Shown: positions 8,925 through 16,548 of the stretch, in pieces
Numbering within the stretch: the stretch's first letter is position 1
How the letters are laid out: every line of letters begins with the position of its first letter
From: Solibacillus palustris
GTDB taxonomy: Bacteria; Bacillota; Bacilli; Bacillales_A; Planococcaceae
Assembly (NCBI RefSeq): GCF_022549215.1
Contig: NZ_JAKZFC010000005.1
Location: 225,440 to 289,439, forward strand
DNA: 64,000 bases
Reading direction: 5' to 3'
Made by a program: the position numbers and the translations under genes
Notes under the pieces: model-generated
Told to the model about the DNA's origin: nothing
Database searches by the model: none
Seen by the model: the letters and a program-made list of their open reading frames with translations, nothing else

Positions 8925-10706
8925 ATGGAACAAACAACAAACATTATTAAAGGTGGCGGCTTCTTAATCGAAGACGTAGAAATCGAGCGTGTAATTACAC
9001 CAGAGGACTTCACTGACGAGCAAAAAATGATTGCACAAACAACACAAGAGTATGTGCAAAATGAAGTTGTGCCAGTAATTGAAAACTTGGAGCATCACGA
9101 GTTTGAGCACTCTGTACGTTTATTAAAAAAAGCAGGAGAGTTAGGTTTATTAGCTGCAGATATACCAGAAGAGTACGAAGGTTTAGGCTTAGACAAAATT
9201 TCTTCAGCATTAATTGGTGAAAAAATGTCGCCAGCGGGTGGTTTTTCTATTACGCACGGTGCACACGTTGGTATTGGTTCTTTACCAATCGTATTATTCG
9301 GTAACCACGAGCAAAAAACACAATACTTACCGAAGTTGGCATCAGGTGAGTTAATCGCTGCTTACGCGTTAACAGAGCCAGGTTCAGGATCAGACGCATT
9401 AGGTGCGAAAACGACGGCAAAATTAAATGAAGCAGGCACTCACTACATTTTAAATGGTGAAAAACAATGGATTACAAATGCAGGCTTTGCAGATGTATTT
9501 GTAGTATACGCAAAAATCGATGGCGATAAATTTACAGCGTTTATCGTAGAACGCACATACCAAGGGGTTTCTGTTGGTCCAGAAGAGAAGAAAATGGGGA
9601 TTAAATCATCTTCTACACGTACATTAATTTTAGAAGATGCTGAGGTGCCAGTAGAAAACGTACTAGGTGAAATTGGTCGTGGTCACGTAATCGCATTCAA
9701 CATCTTAAATATCGGACGTTATAAATTAGGAGTAGGTACTGTAGGAGCTTCAAAACGTGCATTTGAGCTTGCAGTAGCGTACACAAACCAACGTCAACAA
9801 TTCAAAACAAAATTATCAGATTTCAACTTAACGAAAGAAAAAATTGCAACGATGGCATCTCATATTTATGCCTCTGAGTCATTAAACTATCGTACAGTTG
9901 GTTACTTCGAGGACCGTTTAAGTCAGTTATCTGAAGTAGAGCAAAAAGACGGTAAAGCAATCGCAGGTGCTATCGCAGAATATGCAATCGAATGTTCAAT
10001 CGCAAAAGTATTCGGCTCTGAAACATTAGATTATGTAGCAGACGAGGCAGTGCAATTACACGGTGGCTACGGCTTCATGGCAGAGTACGAAGTAGAGCGA
10101 ATTTACCGCGATTCTCGTATTAACCGTATTTTCGAAGGTACAAACGAAATCAACCGTATGATCGTGCCAGGCACATTCATGAAAAAAGCATTAAAAGGCG
10201 AGTTACCGTTATTACAAGTAGCACAAGAGCTACAAAACGAGCTATTAATGTTAATGCCTGAAGAAATTGGCAATGAAGCATTAGAGCAAGAGAAATATTT
10301 AGTGAAAAACGCGAAAAAAATTGCGGTACTTGCAGCAGGTGCAGCAGCTCAGCGCTTCGGAGCAAAATTAGATGCAGAGCAAGAAGTTCTTGTAAACATC
10401 GCTAACATTGCAAACCAACTATACGCAATGGAATCAGCTGTTATTCGTACGCAAAAAGCAATTGCACGTGACGGTGAAGAAAAAGCAGCACAAAAAATTC
10501 TCTACACTCAAATTTTCTGCCAAGAAGCATTTGCAGAAATCGAAAAAGAAGCAAAAGAAACGTTAATCGCATCAGTTGAAGGTGACAATGCACGTTTGAT
10601 TCTTTCAGCGTTACGTAAGTTAACACGTAACAACCCATACAACTTAATTCTGAAAAAACGCCAAGCTTCAGTGAAGTTAATCGAAGCTGAAAAGTTTGTC
10701 GTTTAA
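8925..10706 (+). CDS. fadE: Acyl-CoA dehydrogenase FadE
   Basis: A 593-residue acyl-CoA dehydrogenase, longer than the usual 380 because of a C-terminal helical extension (about 430-593) as in very-long-chain enzymes and B. subtilis YusJ. FAD-binding motifs include AYALTEPGSGSDA (about 145-157) and KQWITNAGFADVF; the C-terminal signature is IFEGTNEINRMIVPG (about 405-420). It introduces the first trans-2 double bond, passing electrons to ETF. ATG 8925 is chosen because AAGGAGGAATTTATT precedes it. Last gene of the fad operon, followed by a terminator. ETF genes are not in the window. Confidence 0.95.
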   Translation: MEQTTNIIKGGGFLIEDVEIERVITPEDFTDEQKMIAQTTQEYVQNEVVPVIENLEHHEFEHSVRLLKKAGELGLLAADIPEEYEGLGLDKISSALIGEKMSPAGGFSITHGAHVGIGSLPIVLFGNHEQKTQYLPKLASGELIAAYALTEPGSGSDALGAKTTAKLNEAGTHYILNGEKQWITNAGFADVFVVYAKIDGDKFTAFIVERTYQGVSVGPEEKKMGIKSSSTRTLILEDAEVPVENVLGEIGRGHVIAFNILNIGRYKLGVGTVGASKRAFELAVAYTNQRQQFKTKLSDFNLTKEKIATMASHIYASESLNYRTVGYFEDRLSQLSEVEQKDGKAIAGAIAEYAIECSIAKVFGSETLDYVADEAVQLHGGYGFMAEYEVERIYRDSRINRIFEGTNEINRMIVPGTFMKKALKGELPLLQVAQELQNELLMLMPEEIGNEALEQEKYLVKNAKKIAVLAAGAAAQRFGAKLDAEQEVLVNIANIANQLYAMESAVIRTQKAIARDGEEKAAQKILYTQIFCQEAFAEIEKEAKETLIASVEGDNARLILSALRKLTRNNPYNLILKKRQASVKLIEAEKFVV

Positions 10707-10717
10707 TCGGTTAAGAC

Positions 10718-10755
10718 AAACGAGATGTGGACTCGGCGTCCCGCATCTCGTTTTA
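10718..10755 (+). terminator. fad operon terminator
   Basis: AAACGAGATG and CATCTCGTTT pair around a short loop, ending in TTTTAA. Confidence 0.75.
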
Positions 10756-10846
10756 ATGTAGATTTATTTCAATAGAATTTCGCTCGATTTGTTATTATAT
10801 TTCGATTACAATAGAAAAAATTGAACTATACTAAGGGAGCGGAAAA

Positions 10847-11203
10847 ATGACAATTCAATTTATTAACTACCCAAATTGTACAACCTGTAAAAAAGCACAA
10901 AAATGGTTAGATGAAAACGGTATTGCCTATGAAAATATTCACATCGTTGAACAAACGCCTTCTAAAGAACAGTTAAAGGCATATTATGAAGCAAGTGGTC
11001 TGCCCTTAAAGAAATTTTTTAACATATCAGGCATGAAGTACCGTGAATTAGAGTTGAAAGACAAATTACCAACAATGTCTGAAGACGAGCAATTAGCACT
11101 ATTAGGATCAGATGGCATGTTAATTAAACGTCCACTCGTAACAGATGGAAAAAAATTAACATTAGGATTTAAGGAGTCTGACTTCTTGGAAACTTGGAAA
11201 TAA
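10847..11203 (+). CDS. yusI: ArsC/Spx-family protein YusI
   Basis: A 118-residue ArsC-like thioredoxin-fold protein with the N-terminal motif YPNCTTCKKA (Cys11 and Cys14). Further family features are KFFNISGMKYRE in the middle and LIKRPLVTDG (about 95-104), where arsenate reductase-like and Spx proteins have a conserved Arg-Pro. The best match by context is B. subtilis YusI, which also sits between the fad genes and gcvH. A redox-active CxxC suggests thiol chemistry or Spx-like RNA polymerase binding; which of these is unknown. The ATG follows AAGGGAGCGG. Confidence 0.85.
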   Translation: MTIQFINYPNCTTCKKAQKWLDENGIAYENIHIVEQTPSKEQLKAYYEASGLPLKKFFNISGMKYRELELKDKLPTMSEDEQLALLGSDGMLIKRPLVTDGKKLTLGFKESDFLETWK

Positions 11204-11283
11204 CCGTGGAATATCATTGAATTTCCGAACGAAATATGGCAAAATGAACTTGAATATACTACATATTACTTGGAGGTTTTCTC

Positions 11284-11664
11284 ATGAGCACACCAAAAGA
11301 ATTAAGTTATACAAAAGAGCACGAGTGGATTAAAGTTGAAGGAAACAAAGCAACAATCGGTATTACAGACTTCGCACAATCTGAATTAGGCGACATCGTA
11401 TTCGTTGAGCTACCAGAAGTAGGCGACGAAATCGCTAAAGATCAACCATTCGGTAGTGTGGAATCAGTAAAAACAGTTTCTGAACTTTACGCACCAGTGT
11501 CAGGTACAGTTGTTGCAGTAAATGAAGAATTATCAGATAACCCAGAATTCGTTAACGAATCTCCATACGGTACAGCTTGGATGATTACAGTTGAGCTTTC
11601 TAATGAAGCTGAAGTTGAAGAATTAATGGATGCAGATGCATACGCTGAATTAATCGAGCAATAA
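11284..11664 (+). CDS. gcvH: Glycine cleavage system H protein
   Basis: A 126-residue lipoyl carrier protein. The lipoylated lysine is Lys63 in [14 protein letters not shown]. It shuttles the aminomethyl group between GcvP and GcvT and in Firmicutes also serves as the hub of lipoate assembly: octanoyl is placed on GcvH by LipM, LipA inserts sulfur, LipL transfers it to 2-oxoacid dehydrogenases. A lipA gene lies at 34.3 kb. gcvT/gcvP are not adjacent, fitting a separate role in lipoate supply. The ATG follows TTGGAGG; a terminator follows. Confidence 0.97.
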   Translation: MSTPKELSYTKEHEWIKVEGNKATIGITDFAQSELGDIVFVELPEVGDEIAKDQPFGSVESVKTVSELYAPVSGTVVAVNEELSDNPEFVNESPYGTAWMITVELSNEAEVEELMDADAYAELIEQ

Positions 11665-11670
11665 TATTTT

Positions 11671-11710
11671 AACGTCGAAACCTAGTATGTTTAGGTTTTG
11701 GCGTTTTTTG
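11671..11710 (+). terminator. gcvH terminator
   Basis: AACG-CGAAACCTA and TTAGGTTTTG-CGTT form a hairpin followed by TTTTTT. Confidence 0.8.
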
Positions 11711-11736
11711 GTTATTAAACTATGGGAGGTGCTTTC

Positions 11737-12057
11737 ATGGGAAAATGTATCATAGTAGAAGGACGTGCAGATAAGTTAAGAATCGAGCCTATTTTAGCAG
11801 AGAATGTGACAATTCTTTGTACGAACGGCACAATCAGCGAAGTCGATTTAATTGATTTATTAGCAGCTTACGAGCAAGATGAAATTGTGACATTTTTTGA
11901 CGCGGATAAAAATGGAGAAAAATTACGAAAGCTCATGAATCGGGTATATCCAGAAGCGCAACAATTTATTATTCCGCAACAGTACAATGAAGTTGAAAAA
12001 ACACCAATCGTAATATTACGCGATTTATTACAACAGGCAAAATTTTTAGTAAGATAG
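11737..12057 (+). CDS. yusF: Toprim domain protein YusF
   Basis: A 106-residue stand-alone toprim fold. The conserved glutamate is in IIVEGRADK (about 4-12) and the DxD-type acidic pair in FFDADKNGEK (about 62-71), the metal-binding residues used by primases, topoisomerases and RNase M5. ATG 11737 has GGGAGGTG 6 nt upstream; ATG 11722 would place that site inside the gene. Related stand-alone toprim proteins include RnmV and OLD-type nucleases, but a specific activity is not known for YusF. It lies 13 nt before yusE and is probably co-transcribed. Confidence 0.85.
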   Translation: MGKCIIVEGRADKLRIEPILAENVTILCTNGTISEVDLIDLLAAYEQDEIVTFFDADKNGEKLRKLMNRVYPEAQQFIIPQQYNEVEKTPIVILRDLLQQAKFLVR

Positions 12058-12070
12058 GAATGACATTACG

Positions 12071-12373
12071 ATGGAACAATGGACAAGAAGCCAATGGGAG
12101 CAAAGCGTGCAGCAACATAAAAAAAGCGCACTTTTTATCTATACCCCTATGTGTGGGACATGTGATGTGGCCAAAAGAATTTTAAATGTAATTGAGGAAT
12201 TACTACCAGATTTACCGATTGGAATGGCAAATATCAATTATTTAGAGAACCTCGCAATAGATCTGAAAATTGAAAGTGTTCCTTGCTTACTTGTTTCTAA
12301 TAATGGACAATTACAGGAAAAAATTTATGCTTTTCAATCCGTACCATTTTTGTATGAAATATTAAAAAAGTAA
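12071..12373 (+). CDS. yusE: Thioredoxin-like protein YusE
   Basis: A 100-residue thioredoxin fold with active site MCGTCD (about residues 28-33; CGTC rather than CGPC) and cis-proline loop ESVPCLLVSNNG (about 73-84). The order yusF-yusE matches B. subtilis. Cytoplasmic, no signal peptide. Probably a thiol-disulfide reductase or regulator of unknown partner. The weak upstream TAGGAATGAC site suggests modest expression. Confidence 0.82.
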   Translation: MEQWTRSQWEQSVQQHKKSALFIYTPMCGTCDVAKRILNVIEELLPDLPIGMANINYLENLAIDLKIESVPCLLVSNNGQLQEKIYAFQSVPFLYEILKK

Positions 12374-12402
12374 TTGACGAACAATTATTAGCATGTTAAA
12401 GT
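12374..12402 (+). promoter_or_regulatory. SigA promoter of metNPQ
   Basis: TTGACG (12374-12379), 17-nt spacer, TAAAGT (12397-12402). It overlaps the yusE stop and lies about 30 nt upstream of the S-box riboswitch. Confidence 0.7.
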
Positions 12403-12431
12403 AACACTCATACAAAACAAACTTAATAGCG

Positions 12432-12540
12432 TTACTCTTATAAAGAGTGGTGGAGGGAAGTGCCCTATGAAGCCCGGCAACCAGCAATTATTGCAAAGGT
12501 GCCAATTCACACAAAGATTATCTTTGAAAGATGAGAGAAC
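12432..12540 (+). promoter_or_regulatory. SAM-I (S-box) riboswitch
   Basis: The conserved S-box core is clear: AGAGTGGTGGAGGGAA, then CCCTATGAAGCCCGGCAACC, then GGTGCCAATTC and the closing GATGAGAG that pairs back to CTCTTAT. S-adenosylmethionine binding stabilises the aptamer and lets the downstream terminator (12562-12597) form, so the methionine importer is shut off when SAM is plentiful. Confidence 0.96.
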
Positions 12541-12561
12541 GGTTCAACGTATAAATTTGCG

Positions 12562-12597
12562 AAACCTTTCTACTTGTCGTGGTAGAAAGGTTTTTTG
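12562..12597 (+). terminator. Riboswitch expression-platform terminator
   Basis: AAACCTTTCTAC and GTAGAAAGGTTT, a perfect 12-bp stem, 8-nt loop, then TTTTTTG. It lies between the aptamer and metN. Confidence 0.92.
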
Positions 12598-12678
12598 TTT
12601 GTTCTAAGAGGCGAATAAGCAAAAAAGCGATTATTGAACATAACGAATAGGTTATTTCAAGTTAAAGGAGTTCAAGCG

Positions 12679-13707
12679 ATGATTGATATACAAAACATAA
12701 CGAAAGTTTATAAAACAAAAAACGGCGAACTAACTGCCGTCAACGATGTAAACTTGTCAATTAATAAAGGTGAAATTTTCGGAATTATTGGATATAGTGG
12801 GGCCGGTAAAAGTACGATGATTCGCTTATTAAACGGTTTAGAAAAGCCAACAACTGGCTCGGTTATTGTCAATGGACAAGATATTGCGAAAGCGTCAGGT
12901 AATGAGTTACGTTCAGCTCGCCAAAAGATCAGCATGATTTTCCAACACTTTAATTTACTTTGGTCACGTACGGTTGAGGAAAACATTGCGTTCCCACTTG
13001 AAATTGCAGGTGTACCGAAGGCCAAGCGTGCACAGCGCGTAGAGGAATTAATCGAACTAGTTGGTTTAAAGGGGCGCGGTAAAGCGTATCCGTCACAATT
13101 ATCGGGTGGTCAAAAGCAGCGTGTCGGCATTGCCCGCGCATTAGCAAACAATCCAGAAGTATTACTTTGTGATGAAGCAACATCTGCACTAGACCCAGAA
13201 ACAACGGAATCGATTTTACAGTTACTGCTAGACATTAATAAGCAAATCGGGTTAACAATTGTTCTGATTACGCACGAAATGCACGTTATCCGTAAAATTT
13301 GTAACCGTGTCGCAGTTATGGAAGCTGGTAAAGTAGTAGAGCAAGGGGACGTATTACGAGTGTTCCAACATCCACAAGCACCGATTACGAAAAACTTCGT
13401 ATCGAAAGCTGCTGGTGAAACGCAAGAAACACAAGCATCGCTAGAGCAAATTTTAACGAATTATCCATCAGGAAAAATTGTGAAATTGACATTTGCTGGA
13501 GCTACAACAGAGCAACCGGTCATCTCCCAAATTATTAAGCAATTCGATGTTGTCATTAATATTGTACATGGCAAAATTTCAACTACAACGGGCGGTTCAC
13601 TTGGTACATTGTTTGTCCATATTGATGGTGACAAGCAGCAAATACAACAGGCACTCCAATTTTTAAAACAGCATGAAATACAAATGGAGGTGATTGAGCA
13701 TGATTAA
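12679..13707 (+). CDS. metN: Methionine ABC transporter ATP-binding protein MetN
   Basis: A 342-residue ATPase. Walker A is GYSGAGKST (about 38-46), the ABC signature LSGGQKQR (about 138-145), Walker B VLLCDEATSALD (about 160-171), H-loop ITHEMH. The C-terminal 75 residues form the NIL ligand-sensing domain typical of MetN, through which methionine inhibits the transporter. ATG 12679 follows AAAGGAGTTCAAGCG. It works with MetP and MetQ to import methionine, including D-methionine in known systems. It lies behind the S-box riboswitch, which supports this substrate strongly. Confidence 0.96.
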   Translation: MIDIQNITKVYKTKNGELTAVNDVNLSINKGEIFGIIGYSGAGKSTMIRLLNGLEKPTTGSVIVNGQDIAKASGNELRSARQKISMIFQHFNLLWSRTVEENIAFPLEIAGVPKAKRAQRVEELIELVGLKGRGKAYPSQLSGGQKQRVGIARALANNPEVLLCDEATSALDPETTESILQLLLDINKQIGLTIVLITHEMHVIRKICNRVAVMEAGKVVEQGDVLRVFQHPQAPITKNFVSKAAGETQETQASLEQILTNYPSGKIVKLTFAGATTEQPVISQIIKQFDVVINIVHGKISTTTGGSLGTLFVHIDGDKQQIQQALQFLKQHEIQMEVIEHD

Positions 13708-14368
13708 TCAATTATTTCCGAATGTAAATTGGGACAAAATGCTCGAAGCCACATACGAAACATTGTATATGACAACAGTCGCAACGGCAGTGACATTCGT
13801 ATTGGGTATTTTAATCGGGATTGTCTTATTTTTAACAAGCGACAATCAACTATGGGCTAATAAAATCGTCCACTTTTTAACGGGATCTATCGTTAATATT
13901 TTCCGTTCGATTCCATTTATCGTGCTAATTATTTTATTAATTCCTTTCACGAAGTTTTTACTAGGAACAATTCGTGGTGCCAATGCAGCATTACCGGCTT
14001 TAATTATTGGGGCCGCACCGTTTTATGCGCGCATGGTATTAATTGCGCTACGTGAAATTGATAAAGGTGTTATCGAAGCGGCTCGTTCAATGGGTGCGAA
14101 AGTGTCAACAATCATATGGAAAGTACTAATTCCAGAAAGCTTACCGGCGCTTATTTCAGGGATAACAGTAACAGCGGTAGCACTTGTAGGCTATACAGCG
14201 ATGGCTGGTATTATCGGTGCAGGTGGTCTTGGAAACTTAGCCTTCCTTGATGGTTTCTCTCGTAATCGTACAGACGTTACATTTATGGCGACCATTATTA
14301 TATTAATCATTGTATTTATTATTCAAATTATTGGTGATAGCATTACAACAAAAATTGATAAACGATAG
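13700..14368 (+). CDS. metP: Methionine ABC transporter permease MetP (MetI)
   Basis: A 222-residue inner-membrane permease with five or six segments. The EAA loop IEAARSMGAKVSTIIWKVLIP (about 131-151) contacts MetN. ATG 13700 is preceded by GGAGGTGATTGAGC and overlaps the metN end by 8 nt, so translation is coupled. The length matches MetI family permeases (about 217-222). Confidence 0.95.
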   Translation: MINQLFPNVNWDKMLEATYETLYMTTVATAVTFVLGILIGIVLFLTSDNQLWANKIVHFLTGSIVNIFRSIPFIVLIILLIPFTKFLLGTIRGANAALPALIIGAAPFYARMVLIALREIDKGVIEAARSMGAKVSTIIWKVLIPESLPALISGITVTAVALVGYTAMAGIIGAGGLGNLAFLDGFSRNRTDVTFMATIIILIIVFIIQIIGDSITTKIDKR

Positions 14369-14404
14369 TTAGTGGCAATTGCGCCGTAATTATATAGCCA
14401 TTAC

Positions 14405-14536
14405 TTATCGAACAAGCATCTCTTAACTTGATGAATCAAGTTAAGCCTCCGGCGGATGTCACAGATTTTTAGAGGAATTTTTCGAGCAAACTCGAAAAAA
14501 TCTGGACGCAATTACGCCGAGGCGTAATTGATTAAG
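14405..14536 (+). repeat. Dispersed hairpin repeat, family 1, copy A
   Basis: Copy A fills most of the 250-bp gap between metP and metQ. It has a perfect 11-bp hairpin CTTAACTTGAT/ATCAAGTTAAG (14422-14445), the shared block CCTCCGGCGGATGTCACAG, a middle hairpin TTTTTCGAG/CTCGAAAAA (14478-14499), and a terminal perfect 10-bp hairpin CAATTACGCC/GGCGTAATTG (14509-14530). Copies B (45590-45710, same strand) and C (52203-52330, opposite strand) share the blocks and the order. No ORF inside. It may set the metNP:metQ expression ratio by processing or partial termination. Confidence 0.85.
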
Positions 14537-14619
14537 AGGTGCCTCTGTATAGTGAATATCCAGAATATAAAAAATGTTCGAAAAGTTTAGGTGAGAAAAA
14601 ATATAGAATAGAGGAAAAA

Positions 14620-15465
14620 ATGATGAAAAAATTATTATTTTCAGTAGTATTAGGTGCTTCAATCCTTGCATTAGCAGCATGTGGAACAGATGAAAAATCA
14701 ACAACAGGCAGTGATTCAACAGCAGAGCCAACAACATTAGTAGTAGGTGCTTCAAACACACCTCATGCGGTTATTTTAGAACAAGTAAAACCAATTTTAG
14801 AAAAGCAAGGCATTACATTAGAAATTGAAACTTACCAAGATTACGTATTACCGAACCAAAACTTAGATTCTGGTGACTTAGATGCCAACTACTTCCAACA
14901 CATCCCTTATTTCGAAGGACAAAAAGCGGAATTTGGTTATGATTTTGTAAACGCTGGTGGTGTTCATATCGAGCCAATCGGTATTTACTCTAAAAAATAT
15001 GCATCTTTAGAAGAGCTTCCTGAAGGTGCAACAATTCTATTATCAAACTCTGTAGCTGACCACGGTCGTATGCTTTCATTACTTGAAGCACAAGGCTTAA
15101 TTAAATTAGCTGATGGTATCGATAAAACAAAAGCAGAGCTTAAAGATGTTGTAGAAAATCCAAAAAATTTAGTGTTTGATCATGATACAGCTCCAGAAAT
15201 GTTATTCCAAATGTACGATAACGAAGAAGGTGACGCGGTATTAATTAACTCAAACTTCGCAATCGACAACGGTATTAACCCATTAGAAGACGCAATCGCA
15301 ATCGAGTCTGGTGATTCACCATACGTGAACATCATTGCTGTTCAATCTGGTGATGAAGATTCAAAAGAAATTAAAGCATTAGTTGAAGCATTACACTCAA
15401 AAGAAATTCAAGACTTCATCGTAGAAGAATGGGGCGGCTCAGTAGTTCCAGTTGACGGGAAGTAA
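14620..15465 (+). CDS. metQ: Methionine-binding lipoprotein MetQ
   Basis: About 281 residues of the NlpA/MetQ family. A lipoprotein signal peptide ends in the lipobox LAAC (Cys21), followed by a Thr/Ser-rich linker, then the binding domain starting TTLVVGASNTPHAVIL. Anchored to the outer face of the membrane, it delivers methionine to MetNP. Two adjacent ATGs (14620, 14623) follow GAGGAAAAA; either may be used. It is separated from metP by repeat copy A, so its translation is independent. A bidirectional terminator follows. Confidence 0.95.
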   Translation: MMKKLLFSVVLGASILALAACGTDEKSTTGSDSTAEPTTLVVGASNTPHAVILEQVKPILEKQGITLEIETYQDYVLPNQNLDSGDLDANYFQHIPYFEGQKAEFGYDFVNAGGVHIEPIGIYSKKYASLEELPEGATILLSNSVADHGRMLSLLEAQGLIKLADGIDKTKAELKDVVENPKNLVFDHDTAPEMLFQMYDNEEGDAVLINSNFAIDNGINPLEDAIAIESGDSPYVNIIAVQSGDEDSKEIKALVEALHSKEIQDFIVEEWGGSVVPVDGK

Positions 15466-15483
15466 CATAATAATTGTATTTAC

Positions 15484-15524
15484 AAAAAAACCATTTTCCA
15501 GTTTGTTCTGGAGAATGGTTTTTT
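15484..15524 (+). terminator. Bidirectional terminator between metQ and gltC
   Basis: AAAACCATTTTCCAG pairs with CTGGAGAATGGTTTT (one G-U), TTTGTT loop, T-run on both strands. Confidence 0.85.
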
Positions 15525-15526
15525 GA

Positions 15527-16429
15527 TTATTGAAACCTCGACAGACGTGAATAGAACTTGGATACAAAATCCACAAATACTTGTTCAGATGGAGCAAGGT
15601 CCCGTGTTGTTGGCGCGATGATGCCGACCGTTCTACGGATTGTAGGACTTGCAATTGGCATCTTCACCGTCATACGCGGTGTCGAATCGTAAAGTGAGCT
15701 TTCCGGGAGTAGTGTAACTCCGATTCCTGCAGCAACTAAACCTTTCAATGCATCCATATCTTCACCCTCAGATGTAATCTTTGGAACGAAGCCGGCTGAA
15801 CGACAAGCGTCGACGGCAACTTTTTGTAAAATATATCCTTCTGGGAACAATACAAAGTTGTCATTTTTTAAATCAATTAAATGAATTGAGTCTTGTTTTG
15901 CTAATGGATGTGTCGCGGGTATTAAAGCGTGAATGCTTTCACTAAAAAGTACGGTTGTTTCTATCGCCTCATCTTTTGGTGGTAATGGACCAAGTAATGC
16001 TAAATTAAGTTCACGATTTTTTACGGCTTCAATCAAATATTTATAGGAACCTTGGCGTAAATGGAATGAAATATCTGGGTACTCTTTTTTGAATGCAGAA
16101 ATGATGGTTGGTAAAACATAGCTAGCTAAACTTGTAGGAAAGCCAACTTTAATTGTTCCTTTTGCTGGGTCTAAATACTCTTCAACTTGCTTGGCAGCAA
16201 AATCGATGGCCTTCAGTGCGGTAATGCTGTGCTCTAAAAAAGTTTTACCAATCGGTGTCAGTTTGACGTTACGTCCGACACGTTCAAAAAGTGGTGCTCC
16301 GAGCTCTTCTTCTAAATTGGCAATTTGTCGGCTAATTGCAGACTGTGCAACGTGTAAATACTCAGCAGCTTCGGATATATGTTCACGTTCTGCTACCTCG
16401 ACAAAGTAACGTAATTGTCGTAATTCCAT
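15527..16429 (-). CDS. gltC: LysR-type activator of glutamate synthase, GltC
   Basis: A 300-residue LysR regulator. The N-terminal winged HTH is very close to B. subtilis GltC: MELRQLRYFVEVAEREH, then AAEYLHVAQSAISRQIANLE (about 23-42). The effector domain runs from about 90 to 295 (GTIKVGFPTSLASYVLP). The ATG follows GGAGTGGGATTT. GltC activates gltAB in response to 2-oxoglutarate and is antagonised by glutamate and RocG in B. subtilis; here it is divergent from gltA as in that system, and a glutamate dehydrogenase lies at 58.4 kb. Confidence 0.96.
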   Translation of the reverse strand: MELRQLRYFVEVAEREHISEAAEYLHVAQSAISRQIANLEEELGAPLFERVGRNVKLTPIGKTFLEHSITALKAIDFAAKQVEEYLDPAKGTIKVGFPTSLASYVLPTIISAFKKEYPDISFHLRQGSYKYLIEAVKNRELNLALLGPLPPKDEAIETTVLFSESIHALIPATHPLAKQDSIHLIDLKNDNFVLFPEGYILQKVAVDACRSAGFVPKITSEGEDMDALKGLVAAGIGVTLLPESSLYDSTPRMTVKMPIASPTIRRTVGIIAPTTRDLAPSEQVFVDFVSKFYSRLSRFQ

Positions 16430-16445
16430 AAATCCCACTCCATTC

Positions 16446-16460
16446 ATCTAAAAAGTAGAT
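16446..16460 (+). promoter_or_regulatory. Candidate GltC binding site
   Basis: ATCTA-N5-TAGAT, an inverted repeat with the T-N11-A form used by LysR proteins. It lies in the gltC-gltA divergent gap, 17 nt from the gltC start and about 22 nt upstream of the proposed gltA -35. Confidence 0.5.
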
Positions 16461-16481
16461 TGTTTCTATCCAAACTATATA

Positions 16482-16511
16482 TTGTTTATATTATTTCGAA
16501 AACTTTAAAAT
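16482..16511 (+). promoter_or_regulatory. Candidate gltA promoter
   Basis: TTGTTT (16482-16487), 18-nt spacer, TAAAAT (16506-16511). A weak -35 fits an activator-dependent promoter. Confidence 0.4.
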
Positions 16512-16548
16512 GTAAATACGTTATTGAAAGAATGAGGGGGAATTAAAT

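Noticed and set aside
14539..14619. Longer metQ start at 14539
   Set aside because: It would put 27 charged residues before the lipoprotein signal peptide; GAGGAAAAA sits before ATG 14620/14623.
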